DNA of 10,842 bases from Spirochaetales bacterium. GTDB taxonomy: Bacteria > Spirochaetota > Spirochaetia > SZUA-6 > DRHE01. A model generated the notes under the pieces. The model did not search any database, was not told the DNA's origin, and saw only the letters and a list, made by a program, of their open reading frames with translations. The position numbers and the translations under genes were made by a program. Each line of letters opens with the position of its first letter. Within the stretch, counting starts at the first letter, position 1. The stretch spans positions 1-10,842 of the forward strand of contig JAFGQJ010000079.1 of NCBI GenBank assembly GCA_016935715.1. Direction: 5' to 3'. Shown here in pieces: positions 1-5,521 of this stretch.

Positions 1-4
1 GTCA

Positions 5-655
5 ATGGCTAAAATCAGCGTTCTCATAGTCGATGATCACGGCATGGTCAGGCAGGGCCTGCGGACCTATCTGAGCCTGATGGAGGACATCAAGGTGGTC
101 GGGGAGGCGCAAAACGGAAGTGAAGCGGTCGCCCAGGTACGGCGCCTCAAACCCGACGTGGTGCTCATGGACCTGGTGATGCCCCAGATGGACGGGATCG
201 AAGCCACCCGGCAGATCAGCGAGCTCCGACCGGAAACCAGAATCATCGTTCTGTCCAGCTTCACCGAAGACGACAAGGTGTTCCCGGCCATCCGATCCGG
301 AGCCGCGGGCTACCTGCTCAAGGACATCGCTCCCGCTGAGCTGGCCAGCGCCATCCGTGCCGTGGTTCAGGGAAAGTCCCAGTTGCACCCGGACATCGCC
401 CGGAAGCTGATGAACCAGTTCGTAGATCCCAAGATCAAGGCCGAGGCGGTCCACGGCGGCCTGACTCCCCGGGAGATGGAGGTCCTGCGCCTGCTCGCTC
501 AGGGCATGAGCAATGCCGGGCTGGCCGAAGCCCTGTTTATCAGTGAAAAAACCGTGAAGACCCACATCAGCAACATCCTGGGGAAGCTGAATCTTGCCGA
601 CCGCACTCAGGCGGCAATCTACGCCTACAAACACGGCCTGGTGGAAGACGAGTAG
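5..655 (+). CDS. NarL/LuxR-family two-component response regulator
   Basis: This 216-residue cytoplasmic transcription regulator has the full two-domain layout of the NarL/FixJ family. The receiver spans about residues 4-120, with acidic pocket Asp10-Asp11, phospho-acceptor Asp56 in the VVLMD strand, switch Ser84 and conserved Lys106. A LuxR-type helix-turn-helix spans about 150-212, with the TPREMEVLRLLAQG and SEKTVKTHISNIL signatures. Phosphorylation by a partner histidine kinase should control DNA binding; no kinase gene is in the window, and one may end just upstream of base 1. The ATG at 5 places the receiver's first strand directly after it, so it is the natural start, but any ribosome binding site lies outside the window. 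A paralogous receiver gene follows at 857. Target genes cannot be told from the sequence. Confidence 0.93.
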   Translation: MAKISVLIVDDHGMVRQGLRTYLSLMEDIKVVGEAQNGSEAVAQVRRLKPDVVLMDLVMPQMDGIEATRQISELRPETRIIVLSSFTEDDKVFPAIRSGAAGYLLKDIAPAELASAIRAVVQGKSQLHPDIARKLMNQFVDPKIKAEAVHGGLTPREMEVLRLLAQGMSNAGLAEALFISEKTVKTHISNILGKLNLADRTQAAIYAYKHGLVEDE

Positions 656-694
656 CGACGGCGGCTTGCGCGGCGGCGCCCGCCTTCTTGATGC

Positions 695-720
695 GGATCT
701 GGGTCCCGGGACCTAGATCC
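695..720. promoter_or_regulatory. 26-base near-perfect palindrome between two regulator genes
   Basis: The left half GGATCTGGGTCCC is followed directly by its reverse complement GGGACCTAGATCC, with a single G/T wobble in 13 paired positions. It lies 40 bases after the stop of the first response regulator and about 135 bases before the second receiver gene. There is no T-run after it, so it is a poor intrinsic terminator. It could be a dimeric regulator's operator or an RNA hairpin; which one is inference. Confidence 0.4.
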
Positions 721-824
721 TCCACCTGCAGGCCGATCCGTAAAATCCGTCCAATTCCGGATCACGATTGCTCCTCCCGCCCGATGCGCCCGAATCCCGG
801 AAAGGGTACATTTTGCTGCAAAGA

Positions 825-850
825 CAGGTTGGGAAACCTGAGAGAAGGAG
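825..850 (+). promoter_or_regulatory. Ribosome binding site with small hairpin before receiver gene
   Basis: CAGGTT-GGGA-AACCTG (825-840) can form a six-base-pair stem with a four-base loop. It is followed at once by the strong Shine-Dalgarno sequence AGAAGGAG (843-850), six bases before the ATG at 857. The Shine-Dalgarno sequence is clear and fixes the start of the receiver gene. Any regulatory role of the hairpin is a guess. Confidence 0.5.
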
Positions 851-856
851 CCAGGA

Positions 857-1447
857 ATGGAAACAACCAAGATTCTGATCGTAGACGATCATAAAAACGT
901 CCGCCAAAGCCTCGGCACGATCCTGGGGCTGATCGATGACTTCGAAGTGCTGGGAGAGGCCTCCGATGGTGCGGAGGCGATCCGGCTGGCAGCCGAGCTC
1001 AAACCCGACGTGGTGCTGATGGACATGAGCATGTCCGAGCTGGACGGGACCGCAGCAACCAGGAACATCAAGGGCAGCAATCCGCGGATCGGAGTGCTGA
1101 TGCTCACCATGCACGGCAGCCAGACCGCGCGGCATCAGGCTTTCGCGGCCGGCGTGGATGCGTTCGTGGAAAAGGGAATCACCATGGACGAGCTGGCGGA
1201 CTCGATCCGCCGTGTCAAGAGGACGAGGGAGACGATGAAACGAACGAAGCAGTGCTGCACCCGCAAGCAAGGAATGGAGCCGGGCTGGGGGCGCTGTCCC
1301 GTCGAGGCGGATCGAGATCGACCTGCCAGTCCACGATACCTGCCGCCGCACCGGCTTCCGGCCGCGTGGAGTTCATCTCGCGGTACAAGGGACTGCTGGC
1401 AACCCTGGTGGTGCTCATTCACACGGGCGTTACCTACGGCGGCATAG
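857..1447 (+). CDS. Receiver-only response regulator with aberrant C-terminus
   Basis: Residues 1 to about 125 form a CheY-like receiver closely related to the regulator at 5-655: Asp10-Asp11, phospho-acceptor Asp56 in VVLMD, switch Thr84 and Lys106. The usual Pro after the phospho-acceptor loop (MP) is Ser60 here. The last receiver helix ends near residue 125 (about base 1230). No LuxR helix-turn-helix follows. Instead the frame runs another 70 residues with non-protein-like Arg/Pro/Trp-rich composition into the acyltransferase gene, stopping at 1447. The biologically meaningful part is therefore about 857-1240. Either a deletion removed the output domain and its stop codon, or a frameshift exists near the junction. 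A single-domain receiver may still act as a phosphate sink or protein-interaction partner. The start is well supported by a Shine-Dalgarno sequence at 843-850. Confidence 0.75.
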   Translation: METTKILIVDDHKNVRQSLGTILGLIDDFEVLGEASDGAEAIRLAAELKPDVVLMDMSMSELDGTAATRNIKGSNPRIGVLMLTMHGSQTARHQAFAAGVDAFVEKGITMDELADSIRRVKRTRETMKRTKQCCTRKQGMEPGWGRCPVEADRDRPASPRYLPPHRLPAAWSSSRGTRDCWQPWWCSFTRALPTAA

Positions 1448-2460
1448 GCGGCTGGGACTTCGTGGAAACCCACGATGTGCTCTGGCTGAAGGTCCTCGCC
1501 ACGACCATCACTTCCCTGTCCCAGTCCTTCGTATTGGGAGCCTTCTTCTTCATCTCCGCCTGCTTCCTGCCCCGTTCACTGGCCAACAAGGGGCCGGGCC
1601 GCTTTCTCCTCGACCGGCTCGTCAAGCTGGGCATTCCCTACCTGCTGTACTATTTCCTGATCATGCCCGTCCTGGTCGCTCTGGGCGACTGGGGAGAGGG
1701 GGAACCCTTCGGCTTGGGTTCGTATTTCGACGACTGCAACTCCGGACCGCTGTGGTTCATCGAAGCCCTTTTCCTGTTCACAATGGTCTACCTGCTTACA
1801 AAGCTTGTCCGCAAATCTCCGGGGCGGAAGCTGTTCGCTCCCGGCCTCCCTTACCGTGGCATGATTGTCGCCTATATGATGGTTGCAGGCGCTCTCGGTT
1901 TCGCCGTCCGGCTGGTCTTTCCAATCGGCTGGACCTTCCACAACCTCCAGCTCGGCTTCTTCCCCATGTACGTCATCCTGTTCGCCGCCGGCATCAAGGC
2001 GGGGGAGGAGAGATGGCTGGACAGGATCGCGGAGCTGCGTCTTGCTCCCTGGCTGCCGATCGCCGTGACCGGAATGGTCCTCTACCTCCCGTTCATGATC
2101 CTCGGCGGCGCCCTGAGCAACGAGGGCAGGCCCTTCCTGGGCGGGATGACCTGGCAGGCCGCTGCCTACGCCCTGTGGGAAGCGGCGGCGGGCACGTCCC
2201 TGTTCATCGCCACCCTGGTGCTCTTTGCCCGCAGGCGCTGGCCGGCGAGCGGAGCAGGCGCATCCTATGCCGGTGCCTCCTTCGGCATCTACCTGTTGCA
2301 CGCGACGGTGATCATCCCTCTCGCGATCGCCATGCAGCCCCTGCCCGTGCATCCCGCCTTGAAGTGGATCATTCTGTCGGTCAGCGGTGTTTGCCTGCCC
2401 TGGGCGCTGACCCTGGCGTTTAGGAGAGTCCCCGGGATTCACCGGGTACTGGGATATTAG
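1366..2460 (+). CDS. Acyltransferase_3 family integral membrane acyltransferase
   Basis: This polytopic inner-membrane protein of about 364 residues has roughly ten hydrophobic helices and belongs to the acyltransferase 3 family (OafA/WecH-like), which moves acyl groups onto sugars or other envelope molecules. Support comes from the N-terminal ISRYKGLL segment followed by helix 1 with the family's conserved His (residue 19, LVVLIHTG), an FFFISAC helix, an Arg-rich loop (FLLDRLVKLGIPYL), a GPLWFIEALF helix and a C-terminal FGIYLLHA helix. The acceptor is unknown. The start is uncertain. The frame is open upstream to a GTG at 1252, but residues 1252-1365 look unlike protein and overlap the receiver's frame. 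GTG 1366 begins where family similarity starts but has no ribosome binding site. An ATG at 1235 with GAGGGA just before it lies in the other frame, so the true start may be there with a one-base indel. Confidence 0.85.
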   Translation: MEFISRYKGLLATLVVLIHTGVTYGGIGGWDFVETHDVLWLKVLATTITSLSQSFVLGAFFFISACFLPRSLANKGPGRFLLDRLVKLGIPYLLYYFLIMPVLVALGDWGEGEPFGLGSYFDDCNSGPLWFIEALFLFTMVYLLTKLVRKSPGRKLFAPGLPYRGMIVAYMMVAGALGFAVRLVFPIGWTFHNLQLGFFPMYVILFAAGIKAGEERWLDRIAELRLAPWLPIAVTGMVLYLPFMILGGALSNEGRPFLGGMTWQAAAYALWEAAAGTSLFIATLVLFARRRWPASGAGASYAGASFGIYLLHATVIIPLAIAMQPLPVHPALKWIILSVSGVCLPWALTLAFRRVPGIHRVLGY

Positions 2461-2676
2461 AAGCTGTAGCGCATCCCGGCCTTGAGCACCGCCCCGGTCA
2501 GGGAGATGTCCCGCCGGAAAGTCACGAAATTCCCTCCCGCCTCGTCGTGGTAGGCGGCAAAGGCGGGGCCGAAGCGTAGCGCCCAGGTCCCGCTAGCGGG
2601 CCAGCTGGGACGCGTTTTCGAACTCCATCACGGCCAGGCGGTTGCGGAACTCCCCGCGCTCCAACCGGTCAAGCAA
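2457..2676 (-). pseudogene. Decayed C-terminal end of an outer-membrane beta-barrel protein gene
   Basis: Read on the - strand, 2627 down to 2457 encodes about 56 residues that alternate polar and hydrophobic positions and end in LKAGMRYSF followed by TAA. A terminal aromatic (Phe) closing a barrel strand is typical of outer-membrane proteins. That frame is closed upstream by a stop at 2628-2630. A second - frame, open from 2676 to a TAG at 2593-2595, encodes a plausible helical stretch (ERGEFRNRLAVMEFENASQ). The two frames meet at the palindrome CCCGCTAGCGGG (2589-2600), as if an indel had split one gene. No start or upstream part of the gene remains; the region next to it is psuG. The TAA overlaps the convergent acyltransferase stop by three bases. 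This could also be a sequencing or assembly scar. Confidence 0.5.
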
Positions 2677-2704
2677 TCACTATTGGGTGGAATACTCGAA
2701 GGAT

Positions 2705-3610
2705 TCAGGCCAGGGCCGCGGCGATCCGGCAGGCCAGGCGAACGTTGTTGAGCAGCAGCGCGATGTTGCTATCCAGGGACCTGCCGCCGGACAGCTCCAG
2801 CACTTTGGACAGGAGGAAGGGCGTGACCTGCTTGCCCCTCACCCCCGCCCGTTCCAGCTCGGCCAGGGCGGTGCCGATATACCCTTCCATGGTCGCCCGG
2901 GGAATCTCGTGTTCCTTCGGCACGGGGTTGGCCACCAGCAGCCCCTGCTCCAGGCCGAGGGAGCGCTGGACCCGGTAGACCGCTGCGACCTGCTCGGGGC
3001 TGTCTGCGACCAGGTCAAGGGGCAGCCCGCTGTCGGCGCTGTAGAAGGCGGGAAAGCGATCGGTGCGGTAGCCGATCACCGGCACGCCGCGAGTCTCCAG
3101 GAACTCGAGGGTTCCGGACAGATCCAGGATGGCCTTGGCGCCGGCGGACACCACGATCACCGGCGTGCGGGCCAGCTCGAGCAGGTCCGCCGAGATGTCC
3201 AGGCTCCGCTCCGCCCCCCTGTGCACGCCGCCGATCCCGCCGGTGGCGAACACCCGGATTCCGGCCAGGCGGGCGACCATCATGGTGCCGCAGACCGTGG
3301 TGGCCCCGGTCCGTCCGCCGGCCAGGGCGTAGGCGAAATCCCGCCGGGATACCTTGAGCACCCCTTCCTCGGTGCCCAGGCGTTCGATCTGCCCGGGATC
3401 GAGGCCTATCACGATCCTGCCCTCCAGGATCCCCACGGTGGCGGGAACCGCCCCCAGGCTGCGGGCCTCCTCCTCTGCTTGCAGGGCGACTGTCACGTTC
3501 TGCGGTCGGGGCAGTCCGTGGGCGATGATGGTGGATTCCAGTACGATGACCGGCCGCTGCAGCCGCAGGGCCTCGGCAACATCACTGCGGACATGGAGAT
3601 ACTCTTTCAC
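2705..3610 (-). CDS. psuG: Pseudouridine-5'-phosphate glycosidase
   Basis: PsuG cleaves the C-C glycosidic bond of pseudouridine 5'-phosphate to uracil and ribose 5-phosphate (reversibly), in the cytoplasm. The 301 residues match the usual family length. Visible family motifs are VLESTIIAHGLPRPQN with Glu25 (E. coli Glu31), LKVSRRD with Lys86 (E. coli Lys93), ATGGIGGVHRGAE, Asp142 at the metal-binding position (E. coli Asp149) and VVSAGAKAILD with Lys159, at the place of the Schiff-base Lys166. The start is a GTG (3610-3608) overlapping the kinase stop as GTGA, with GAGGG a few bases upstream, so it is translationally coupled to the upstream kinase. Together they make the pseudouridine degradation pathway. 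All expected catalytic residues are present. Confidence 0.95.
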   Translation of the reverse strand: MKEYLHVRSDVAEALRLQRPVIVLESTIIAHGLPRPQNVTVALQAEEEARSLGAVPATVGILEGRIVIGLDPGQIERLGTEEGVLKVSRRDFAYALAGGRTGATTVCGTMMVARLAGIRVFATGGIGGVHRGAERSLDISADLLELARTPVIVVSAGAKAILDLSGTLEFLETRGVPVIGYRTDRFPAFYSADSGLPLDLVADSPEQVAAVYRVQRSLGLEQGLLVANPVPKEHEIPRATMEGYIGTALAELERAGVRGKQVTPFLLSKVLELSGGRSLDSNIALLLNNVRLACRIAAALA

Positions 3611-4518
3611 AGGGATCCCTCTTCGATGCTCCGTTCCACCGTCCCGACGGCCAGCCGCAGTGCGGCCTCCGTGTCCTCCTCACGGTCGAGGGCTTCCAGG
3701 TAGGCGCTCAACAGCAGGTCCCCGGCTCCGGTCGAGTCCGCCGTCTCGAGGATCCTTCCGGGAGGGATTTCCAGCGCTCCAGCGGCGGGCTCCCGCCGGT
3801 ACAGACGCACTCCCCTCCTGCCCCGGGTCACCAGGAGCTGGTCGATCCTTCTCTGCTCCAGCAGCTCCTGCACCCAGCTCCCTGGCCGTCCGGGCTCCGC
3901 CCGCCCCTGATGCTCCCCCGGCGCCCCCTGCCCCGCCTGCTGCCGTCCCTCGGCGAACCATCGGCCCAGCTCCCGGAGCTCAGCCTCGTTTCCGGACAGC
4001 AGGTAGAGATTCTTCAACACTCCGGCGTGGCGCCGGAGCTTCTCCACCGAAACGCTCTCGAACACCACCCGGGTTTTCGATCCCAGCTGGTGGATCAGGC
4101 TGCGGACCAGCTCGGGAGAGAGATTCGCCTCCAGAACCAGGAAATCCCCCGGTCCCAGCTCGGGCAGGCGGGCGCGCAGCCGCGGCCAGCTCAATCCCTC
4201 CTGCACGACCGACATGTCCGCGGCTGCGTAGAACAGCTCCCCCGACTGCATCAGGGCACAGTAGCAGGCGGTCCTGTAGCCGTCGAGAAAGATCGGGTTC
4301 ACCCATTGGGGCTGGTCCATGTTCTCGATCAGCCACCTGCCGAACATGTCGGAGCCCAGCGCCGTGAACAGCATCTTCTGGGTCCCGAGGTGGGAATAGA
4401 TGCGGTAGCCGACGCCCCCAGGGGAGAAACGGATCTCGGAGGGATTGGAGGTGCCTCTCAGGAAGCGGTCCCGGTGGACGAGCACATCGACGGCCAGGGC
4501 GCCTACGATACAGATCAT
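3607..4518 (-). CDS. psuK: PfkB-family carbohydrate kinase, probable pseudouridine kinase
   Basis: This 303-residue ribokinase-like sugar/nucleoside kinase has the N-terminal MICIVGALAVDVLV strand, PGGVGYRIYSHLG motif (33-45), LGSDMFG, LSGNEAELREL and the C-terminal ATP/anion-hole signature TADSTGAGD, with catalytic Asp267. Family membership is clear. The pseudouridine substrate is inferred from the GTGA overlap with psuG; phosphorylation of pseudouridine supplies the PsuG substrate. Two oddities stand out. The family's GGVxxN sugar-binding Asn appears to be Arg39. Residues about 188-215 form a Gly/Gln/Pro-rich insertion (GRQQAGQGAPGEH and onward) not expected in the fold. No Shine-Dalgarno sequence precedes the ATG at 4518. 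Other nucleoside or sugar substrates are possible. Confidence 0.8.
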   Translation of the reverse strand: MICIVGALAVDVLVHRDRFLRGTSNPSEIRFSPGGVGYRIYSHLGTQKMLFTALGSDMFGRWLIENMDQPQWVNPIFLDGYRTACYCALMQSGELFYAAADMSVVQEGLSWPRLRARLPELGPGDFLVLEANLSPELVRSLIHQLGSKTRVVFESVSVEKLRRHAGVLKNLYLLSGNEAELRELGRWFAEGRQQAGQGAPGEHQGRAEPGRPGSWVQELLEQRRIDQLLVTRGRRGVRLYRREPAAGALEIPPGRILETADSTGAGDLLLSAYLEALDREEDTEAALRLAVGTVERSIEEGSL

Positions 4519-4542
4519 GCGAGTGTGGGGAGGGCCGCCGGC

Positions 4543-4695
4543 TCAGCTCTTGCGGATCAGCCTGGGTTTGTAGACCTTTCCCGAACCGATCTCCTTGATC
4601 AGGCAGTCCGGGCGGGTCTTGACCACCTCTTTGACGAACTTCAGGCTGTCGGTTTCGGCGATCAGGTCTGTCTTCTCATAAATCAGGTAAATCAT
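4543..4695 (-). CDS. Small conserved-looking hypothetical protein, 50 residues, first gene of psu operon
   Basis: I do not recognise this gene. On the - strand an ATG at 4695 opens a 50-codon frame ending in TGA at 4543, 24 bases before the kinase start. The protein starts MIYLIYEKTDLIAETDSLKF, is rich in Lys/Glu/Ile, and ends in a basic tail (KPRLIRKS). It has no signal peptide, membrane span or cysteine pair (one Cys at 31). Third codon positions are mostly G or C, as in neighbouring genes, which supports real coding. Its place, in line with psuK and psuG and filling the space up to the divergent promoter region, suggests co-transcription. No Shine-Dalgarno sequence precedes it. A GATAAT (plus-strand positions 4706-4711) lies about ten bases upstream, so a nearly leaderless transcript is possible but weakly supported. 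Confidence 0.55.
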   Translation of the reverse strand: MIYLIYEKTDLIAETDSLKFVKEVVKTRPDCLIKEIGSGKVYKPRLIRKS

Positions 4696-4757
4696 GGCTA
4701 TTAAAATTATCGGCGGCCGGGCAGGGGGGAGTTAGCGCGATCAGCGGGCAGCCTCGA

Positions 4758-4786
4758 TTGTGCCTCCAACGAGAATCGGGTACAGT
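4758..4786 (+). promoter_or_regulatory. Possible sigma-70-type promoter for the rightward operon
   Basis: TTGTGC (4758-4763), a 17-base spacer and TACAGT (4781-4786) match the consensus in 3 of 6 and 4 of 6 positions. This sits in the 115-base divergent region between the psu operon and the phosphatase gene. It would start RNA near 4793, a short distance before ATG 4811, and would exclude the GTG at 4760 as a start. Evidence is consensus similarity and position only. Confidence 0.3.
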
Positions 4787-4810
4787 ACCATCCAGACGAG
4801 CGATTGTCGA

Positions 4811-5506
4811 ATGGAGCAGTTTTTCAAAACCCTGAACGGCCGGCTCAACGTGTACTTCCTGCGCCACGGCGAAAGCCGGGGCAACAGCGCCCGCATCATC
4901 CAGGGGCGGCGCGATCTGACGCTCTCGGAGGAGGGTGTGCGGCAGTCCGAGGAGATCGCCAGCTGGTTCATCGACAGGAAGATCGATGCCGTCCTCTCCT
5001 CTCCGCTGCAACGCGCCCTCCAGACCGCCCGGATCGTGGGCCGGGCGCTCGGCAGGAACGACGTGCAGAGCCGGGAAGACCTCAACGAGCTGGACACGGG
5101 GATCTTCACCGGCCTGACCGTGGAGCAGATCCGGCGTCGGCATCCGCAGGAGTGGCGGAGCTTCCAGCGCTCCAGCTGGGAGGGAGTGCCCGGGGCCGAG
5201 AGGATCGCGGGGCTGCTCGGCCGGGCGCAGAGCCTGTGGAAAGAGCTGGGGGCCCTGTTCGAAGGCGGGATGAGCAACCTGCTGTGCGTAACCCACTCGG
5301 GAGTCATGCAGTGGATCATCAAGGCCACCTTCGACCAGCGCAGCTGGATGCCCCTGGTCCCGGTGGAGAACTGTTCGATCTGCCAGTTCAGCCTGGACAA
5401 CAATCTGGACTCCGAGCATCCGCGCTACTACTTCGAGTGGAGCCGTCTCAACTTCCGCCCCGACGCCGGTACGCAGAGCTCCGACCACATGTTCCTGCGG
5501 GCCTGA
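4811..5506 (+). CDS. Histidine phosphatase superfamily protein (phosphoglycerate mutase-like)
   Basis: This 231-residue cytoplasmic member of the branch-1 histidine phosphatase family acts through a phospho-histidine intermediate. It shows VYFLRHGESRGN with catalytic His19 and Arg18, SSPLQRALQTA with Arg68, the acid/base Glu93 in NELDTGIFTGLT, and VTHSGVMQ with His162, so the phosphate pocket is complete. Members include CobC-type alpha-ribazole phosphatases, phosphoglycerate mutase-like enzymes and broad phosphatases; the substrate cannot be read from the sequence. The frame is open to a GTG at 4760, but ATG 4811 gives the usual short lead before the RHG motif, and a possible promoter overlaps the longer form. 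No clear Shine-Dalgarno sequence is present. folC starts 15 bases after its stop, so a role tied to folate or cofactor phosphates is conceivable but unproven. Confidence 0.88.
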   Translation: MEQFFKTLNGRLNVYFLRHGESRGNSARIIQGRRDLTLSEEGVRQSEEIASWFIDRKIDAVLSSPLQRALQTARIVGRALGRNDVQSREDLNELDTGIFTGLTVEQIRRRHPQEWRSFQRSSWEGVPGAERIAGLLGRAQSLWKELGALFEGGMSNLLCVTHSGVMQWIIKATFDQRSWMPLVPVENCSICQFSLDNNLDSEHPRYYFEWSRLNFRPDAGTQSSDHMFLRA

Positions 5507-5521
5507 GGGATCGGAACGAAC

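Noticed and set aside
656..856. Possible coding remnant on the - strand in the spacer between regulator genes
   Set aside because: One - frame reads a plausible-looking segment (VEDLGPGTQIRIKKAG), but it is short, has no clear start and no recognised family.
1252..1365. GTG at 1252 as acyltransferase start
   Set aside because: The extra 38 residues are not protein-like, overlap the receiver frame and precede the point where family similarity begins; retained only as an alternative.
1576..2442. 288-codon - strand frame opposite the acyltransferase
   Set aside because: Shadow of a well-supported membrane protein gene; hydrophilic low-complexity product.
2587..2602. CCCGCTAGCGGG palindrome as terminator between convergent genes
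   Set aside because: The stem is short, has no loop to speak of and no T-run on either strand; it lies inside the barrel remnant.
2642..4367. Long + strand open frames opposite psuG and psuK (353 and 337 codons)
   Set aside because: Both overlap clear - strand genes with catalytic motifs and have biased Ala/Gly/Arg/Pro composition.
4760..4810. GTG 4760 as start of the histidine phosphatase
   Set aside because: It overlaps the possible promoter and adds 17 residues before the usual short lead to the RHG motif.
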